A model generated the notes under the pieces. It had not been told where the DNA came from, searched no databases, and saw only the letters and a list, made by a program, of their open reading frames with translations. Positions 56,001-62,000 of a stretch of 64,000 nucleotides of DNA are shown here, piece by piece (positions within the stretch are counted from its first letter, which is position 1; every line of letters begins with the position of its first letter). This DNA comes from Spongilla lacustris (Eukaryota; Porifera; Demospongiae; Spongillida; Spongillidae). The translations under genes were made by a program, and so were the position numbers. The stretch spans positions 6,470,503 to 6,534,502 of the forward strand of contig OX442428.1 in assembly GCA_949361645.1 (NCBI GenBank). Direction: 5' to 3'.

Positions 56001-58974
56001 CATCAATTTGTACAAGTCCTAAGTCGAGGGTTTAGGCCCCGAAACAACTTATGGGGGAGGGATATGCTGTGATGTCATGTGACTATGGGGGAGGGGTATG
56101 CTATGATGTCATGTGACTATGGGGGAGGGTATGTTGTGATGTCATGTGACTATGGGGGAGGGGTATGCTGTGATGTCATATGACTATGGGGGGATGGGCT
56201 CCCAAGATGTTCCCAATGTCATTGAGGTGTGCCTTCTCTCCCCCCCCCCCCCCCCCCCCCCCCCCCCCACACACACACCCTTTCAGGCTGGCTCCCTTGT
56301 GGCAGCAGACACAGCAGAACTTAATGGCCCGAAGGCCTGATGTGTTTGCCGAACGAAAAAAGATCCTTCTGTTTCCAGGATTGGTGGGTGATGGTGTGGT
56401 AGTGTAATGGCTCCCAGGATTGATGTGGCAGTGTGGTCACACTTTACTTCTTAACACATCTCACCTCATCCATCTTTCCATGCCCCCCCTCTCCTCCATG
56501 CCCCCCTCTCCTCCATGCCCCACCCCCTCTCCCCCATGCCCCTCCTCCATGCCCCCCCTGACCTCCATGCCCCTCCTCCATGCCCCTCCTCCATGCCCCT
56601 CCTCCATGCCCCTCCTCCATGTCCCCCCTCTCCTCCATGCCCCACCCCCCTCTCCTCCATGCCCCCCTCTCCTCCATGCCCCCCCTCTCCTCCATGCCCC
56701 ACCCCCTCCTCTATGCCCCACCCCCCCTCCTCCATGTCCCCTCCTCTCCTCCATGTTCCCCCCCTCTCCTCCATGCCCCACCCCCCTCCTCCATGCCCCC
56801 CTCTCCTCCATGCCCCCCCTCTCCTCCATGCCCCCCCTCTCCTCCATGCCCCCCCTCTCCTCCATGCCCCACCCCCTCCTCCATGCCCCCCTCCCTCCTC
56901 CATGTCCCCTCCTCTCCTCCATGTTCCCCCCTCCTCTCCTCCATGCCCCCTCCTCCATGCCCCCCCCTCTCCTCCATGCCCCCCCTCTCCTCCATGCCCC
57001 CCCCTCTCCTCCATGCCCCCCCTCTCCTCCATGCCCCCCCCTCTCCTCCATGCCCCCCCTCTCCTCCATGCCCCCCCTCTCCTCCATGCCCCTCCTCCAT
57101 GTCCCCCCTCTCCTCCATGCCCCCCTCCTCCATGCCCCACCCCCCTCTCCTCCATGCCCCCCCTCTCCTCCATGCCCCACCCCCTCCTCCATGCCCCACC
57201 CCCCCCTCCTCCATGTCCCCCCCTCTCCTCCATGTTCCCCCCCCCCCCCTCTCCTCCATGCCCCCCCCCCCCTTCCCCCTCCTCTCTCTTCCTTCTCAGG
57301 TCACAGAGTACAGTGGTTATGACTTTGCTAATAATGCCTATCAGGTTTGTAATAACATGTTTCTGCGTACTTGTGTGAATAGTATACCTGTGGTGTGTAC
57401 TATACCTGTGATGTTTAGTATACCTGTGGTGTGTACTATACCTGTGATGTTTAGTATACCTGTGGTGTGTACTATACCTGTGATGTTTTGTATACCTGTG
57501 GTGTGTACTATACCTGTGATGTTTAGTATACCTGTGGTGTGTACTATACCTGTGATGTTTAGTATACCTGTGGTGTGTACTATACCTGTGATGTTTAGTA
57601 TACCTGTGATGTGAAGTAACCTGTGATGTTTAGTATACCTGTGGTGTGAAGTAACCTGTGATGTTTAGTATACCTGTGGTGTGAAGTAACCTGTGATGTT
57701 TAGTATACCTGTGGTGTGAAGTAACCTGTGATGTTTAGTATACCTGTGGTGTGTACTATACCTGTGATGTTTAGTATACCTGTGGTGTGAAGTAACCTGT
57801 GATGTTTTGTATACCAGTGATGTGTAGTATACCTGTAGTGTGTTGATGCCTACAGTAAGGGAGCATATCCTCAGTACATATACACATATGGAAGGGTACA
57901 CATAATGTACCTCACTAACTGATATGCACATGTGTGTATGGAGGGCAGAGTGTTCTTGGGGTGTTGGCAGGTGTTTTTGGGGTGGGGCAGAGTGTTCTGG
58001 GGGTGTGGCAGGTGTTCTGGGGGTGTGGCAGGTGTTCTGGGGGTGTGGCAGGTGTTCTGGGGGTGTGGCAGGTGTTCTGGGGGTGTGGCAGGTGTTCTGG
58101 GGGTGTGGCAGGTGTTCTGGGGGTGTGGCAGGTGTTCTGGGGGTGTGACAGGTGTTCTGGGGTGTGGCAGGTGTTCTGGAGGTGTGGAAGGTGTTCTGGG
58201 GGTGTGGCAGGTGTTTTGGGCAACTTATTTCTTGAATGTATCCTGTAGTGTGAATTCTATTNNNNNNNNNNNNNNNNNNNNNNNNNNNNNNNNNNNNNNN
58301 NNNNNNNNNNNNNNNNNNNNNNNNNNNNNNNNNNNNNNNNNNNNNNNNNNNNNNNNNNNNNNNNNNNNNNNNNNNNNNNNNNNNNNNNNNNNNNNNNNNN
58401 NNNNNNNNNNNNNNNNNNNNNNNNNNNNNNNNNNNNNNNNNNNNNNNNNNNNNNNNNNNNNGCATGTGTGTGCGTAATGTACATGTATGTGTGTGCGTAT
58501 ACATGTACATGCATGTGTGTGCGTAATGTACATGTATGTGTGCGTATGCATGTACATTGTATGTGTGTGCGTATACGTTGTATATGTGTGTGTATACATG
58601 TATGTGTGTGCATATATGTGTATGTGTGTAGGAGTTATGAGTATGTGTGCGTATGTGCGTGTATGTGTATACATGTGTATGTGTGGTTGTATGTGTGTAT
58701 GTGCATGTGTGTATATGTGTGTGTACATGTGTGTATGTGTTATACACCTCTGTATGAGAGTGATTAGTTTTTGCCATCAACTGGACTACAGCTCTCTGTA
58801 CACTCCCACAACACATTTATGTGTTTGTGTGTTGTACAAATGATGTATTAGGGTCATTCTTAGCAGGGCCGGTGAGGGGGGGGGGGGTAAGTGGGGTTAC
58901 TTACCCCCGGGCCCCAAGGTATAATAGGGGCCCCAAGGCATAATAGGGGGCCCGGCGGGCCAATCTCAAGGGGG

Positions 58975-59009
<35 letters not shown>

Positions 59010-62000
59010 CTCGTATTTTCAGGGCCTATGGGGCCCTCACTACGGCTCTCACCGGCCCTGATTCTTAGTGGGACCATCTTGCCTCTGGCCACAATGCTCT
59101 TGGATTTGGCTGATGTTATGTTTGATGTGATAACCGTACTTTGATATTATTATTGCCCAAAAATTATTTAATTTGGTAATGTGGTTAAATAGATATAGGT
59201 TACTTAACTTTTGCATCACCTTTTGGTCTTTGCACATTATTGAATATTATCTTGGGCATGGCTGGTCCTAGAATAACCTAATTAATATAAGCCATAGATT
59301 TCACTATGGGGTATCTGTTCGTAATGACGAAATTATGCTGCAATTGAAAGTGAACGAACCATTAGGTAAAATACAATGTACCACTGCAAATTCTGATTTC
59401 TCAACAAACTTCGTTAAAAAAATATCCCATTCTTATTAACAGCCATAAGCCTGCTCAGCCTACCAGAGTGCATGTAGACCAAAGCAACATGCTAATCTAG
59501 TAAGTGTTTAAACATGGCGAACCAAATTAATTAATTTTAGTATCAAAGTAGGGCTATCATGTCAAACATAACATCAGCCAAATCAAAGTGCATGGTGGTG
59601 AGAGGCAAGGTGATCCCACTAACAATGACCCGAAAGTATATTGAAACGTAATGTCAGGAAAATTAAACAGTACGGTACTATGGTAATGCTTTGTGCATCA
59701 ATTGATACAGAATGTACACGTGTATCTCATTTTGGTATTATTGTATAGGGCATTGTTGTGAGAAAGTGTAAGTCATCAAATCGAATATTTCAGGTTTACA
59801 GTAATTGGTCCCATGTTGACAATAACTGTCCCATCCTACATTGTTCCATGTTCCATTCTCTAGAGACTGATGTACATATAAGTCACAGCTGGCTTGTATC
59901 GGCATGAGGTTGCAATCAACGTACATCTAGTTCGCTTGTTGATAACATTTGATTGCAGCCGCATGTCGATACAAACTAACTGTGATTTATATCAATTATT
60001 AAAAAAAAACACTGGTATCTCTAGAGAGAACAAATATTTGGATGTTTCAAGATCCAGCAAAACTGATTATTGTGAACACGGGACCAAATTACTGTTCACT
60101 ATTTTTTAGCATGAATGAACGAAGCCTGGACCACTAGGCATACTGCTTAATTTACCTGTTTACATTTTAATAACTACCTCAATGCTGTCCCTACATTTTA
60201 ATAACTTCATCAATGCTGTCCCTACATTTTAATAACTTCCTCAATGCTGTCCCTACATTTTAATAACTTCCTCGATGCTGTCCCTACATTTTAATAACTT
60301 CCTCAATGCTGTCCCTACATTTTAATACCTTCCTCAATGCTGTTCCTACATTTTAATAACATCCACAATGCTGTCCCTACATTTTAATAACTTCCTCAAT
60401 GCTGTCCCTACATTTTAATAACTTCCTCAATGCTGTCCCTACATTTTAATAACTTCCTAATGCTATCTGCATTTACAATGTAGTAGTCCTTATAGGGAAA
60501 GGGTACACGTACTACATGTAATTGCACTGTTAGGATTATTAATTTGTGGTTATTGAAAGTCACTAAATAGTCATAACATGTTACTGCTTTGTTGACTAGT
60601 TGAATCATTGTCGCCATGGTACTTAGAACTTTGTATGTACATGCACATACCCTACACAATCAGGCAAGCTCCTCCCCTCTTCCTTCTCATCTCCGCCCCT
60701 CTCCCACCTCCCCTTCATCACCTCTTCCCATCTCCGTACATATGTATTCAGTGGCTATAATAAGTACTGGAGTCTGGCAATGAATACTCTCTTCTCCTCC
60801 TTGTAGGTGGCTATGTCATAGGAAAGGAGGACTATGTGAGAATGATTGGGGAGATTGTTGAAATACACTCAACATTTAAAGTGAGCATCTGGTGTGGTGG
60901 TGTGAGGGTTTGAAGGTATGGTGATGGTGTGAGAGTTTAAAGGTGTGATAGTGTGAGGGTTTGAAGGTGTGATGGTGTGAGGGTTTGAAGGTGTGATGGT
61001 GTGAGGGTTTGAAGGTGTGATAATGTGAGTGTGAGGGTTTGAAGGTGTGATGGTGTGAGGGTTTGAAGGTTTGGTGGTGTGTGGACAGAAAAAAATGTGG
61101 GATGATTGAGTGAGTGTTACGATGGGAAGGCGTGGTGAGGGTTAAGAAGGTTATCTGGTGCGGTGAGGGTTAAGGTTATCTGATGTGGTGAGGGTTAAGA
61201 AGGTTATCTGATGTGGTGAGGGCTATCTGGTGTGGTGAGGGTTAAGAAGGCTATCTCTGTCTCCCTCCCAGACTGCAGCTTCTTCGCCAGCTAATATAGT
61301 CAACCATGGCCTCTTGTCACAAGCTGACCTGCACAAGTGTGTGAGAGGGGAGTGGGGAGGTGGGTGTGTGAGAGGGGAGTTGGAAGGGTGGGTATGTGAG
61401 AGGGGAGTGGGAAGGGTGGGTGTGTGAGAGGGGAGTGGGAAGGGTGGGTATGTGAGAGGGGAGTGGGGAGGGTGGGTATGTGTGAGGTGGGTAGATGACA
61501 TTGTACATGTATCTGAGGGTAGGTATGTGAGGGTAGGTATGTGAGGGTAGGTATGTGAGGGTAGGTATGTGAGGGTAGGTATGTGAGGGGTGGGTATGTG
61601 AGGGTGGGTATGTGAGGGTAGGTATGTGAGGGTAGGTATGTGAGGGTAGGTATGTGAGGGTAGGTATGTGAGGGTGGGTATGTGAGGGTGGGTATGTGAG
61701 GGTAGGTATGTGAGGGTAGGTATGTGAGGGTAGGTATATATGTGGGTATTGCTCTGTGCAGGTTGTTACAGCAGTCCAAGATTTTCGTTGGAATGAGTTT
61801 TCCTTATGATGGTAAGTATGAGATAGTGGCAAGGTAAGGGGAGAAAGGTATGTTAAGGGAGGGAGGTGTGGAGGAGGTGTGAAAAGGGGTATGGAAAGAG
61901 AGGGGGAAAAAAGTAGGATCTACTATATTGGATCAACATGACCTCAAGATTTGCACTTTGATAGGTCTCATTGCCATGTTTCAGCTCCCGAAACCTTTTT

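Larger units (their letters stand above)
51330..56046 (+). mobile_element. Ty3/gypsy LTR retrotransposon, 4,717 bp, young but coding-defective
   Basis: Two 166-bp LTRs (51,330-51,495 and 55,881-56,046) start TGTTTATAG, end CGAAACA and differ at one position (gtgtacac versus gtttacac). A direct duplication acttat flanks both sides (51,324-51,329; 56,047-56,052). A primer-binding site follows the 5' LTR and a polypurine tract precedes the 3' LTR. Between them lie gag with two zinc knuckles, and protease, RT, RNase H and integrase in Ty3/gypsy order. It sits in the same orientation as the MGAT5-like gene, within intron 2, and interrupts a minisatellite. The LTR match points to a recent insertion, yet pol has a frame break, stops, an RT deletion and an 86-bp duplication. 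Confidence 0.95.

Noticed and set aside
56420..57614. Overlapping Pro/Ser/Met-rich or Gly/Glu/Arg-rich proteins of 180-340 residues on both strands
   Set aside because: They are translations of the CT-rich minisatellite in MGAT5 intron 3; every frame is open because the unit lacks stops.
57665..58816. 383-codon minus-strand ORF across the N gap
   Set aside because: It consists of three unrelated tandem arrays plus 200 N translated as X; no real coding evidence.
61223..61832. Pro/Thr/His-rich minus-strand ORFs of 92-171 codons
   Set aside because: Antisense of the intron 6 minisatellites; plus-strand exons 6 and 7 of the MGAT5-like gene flank them.
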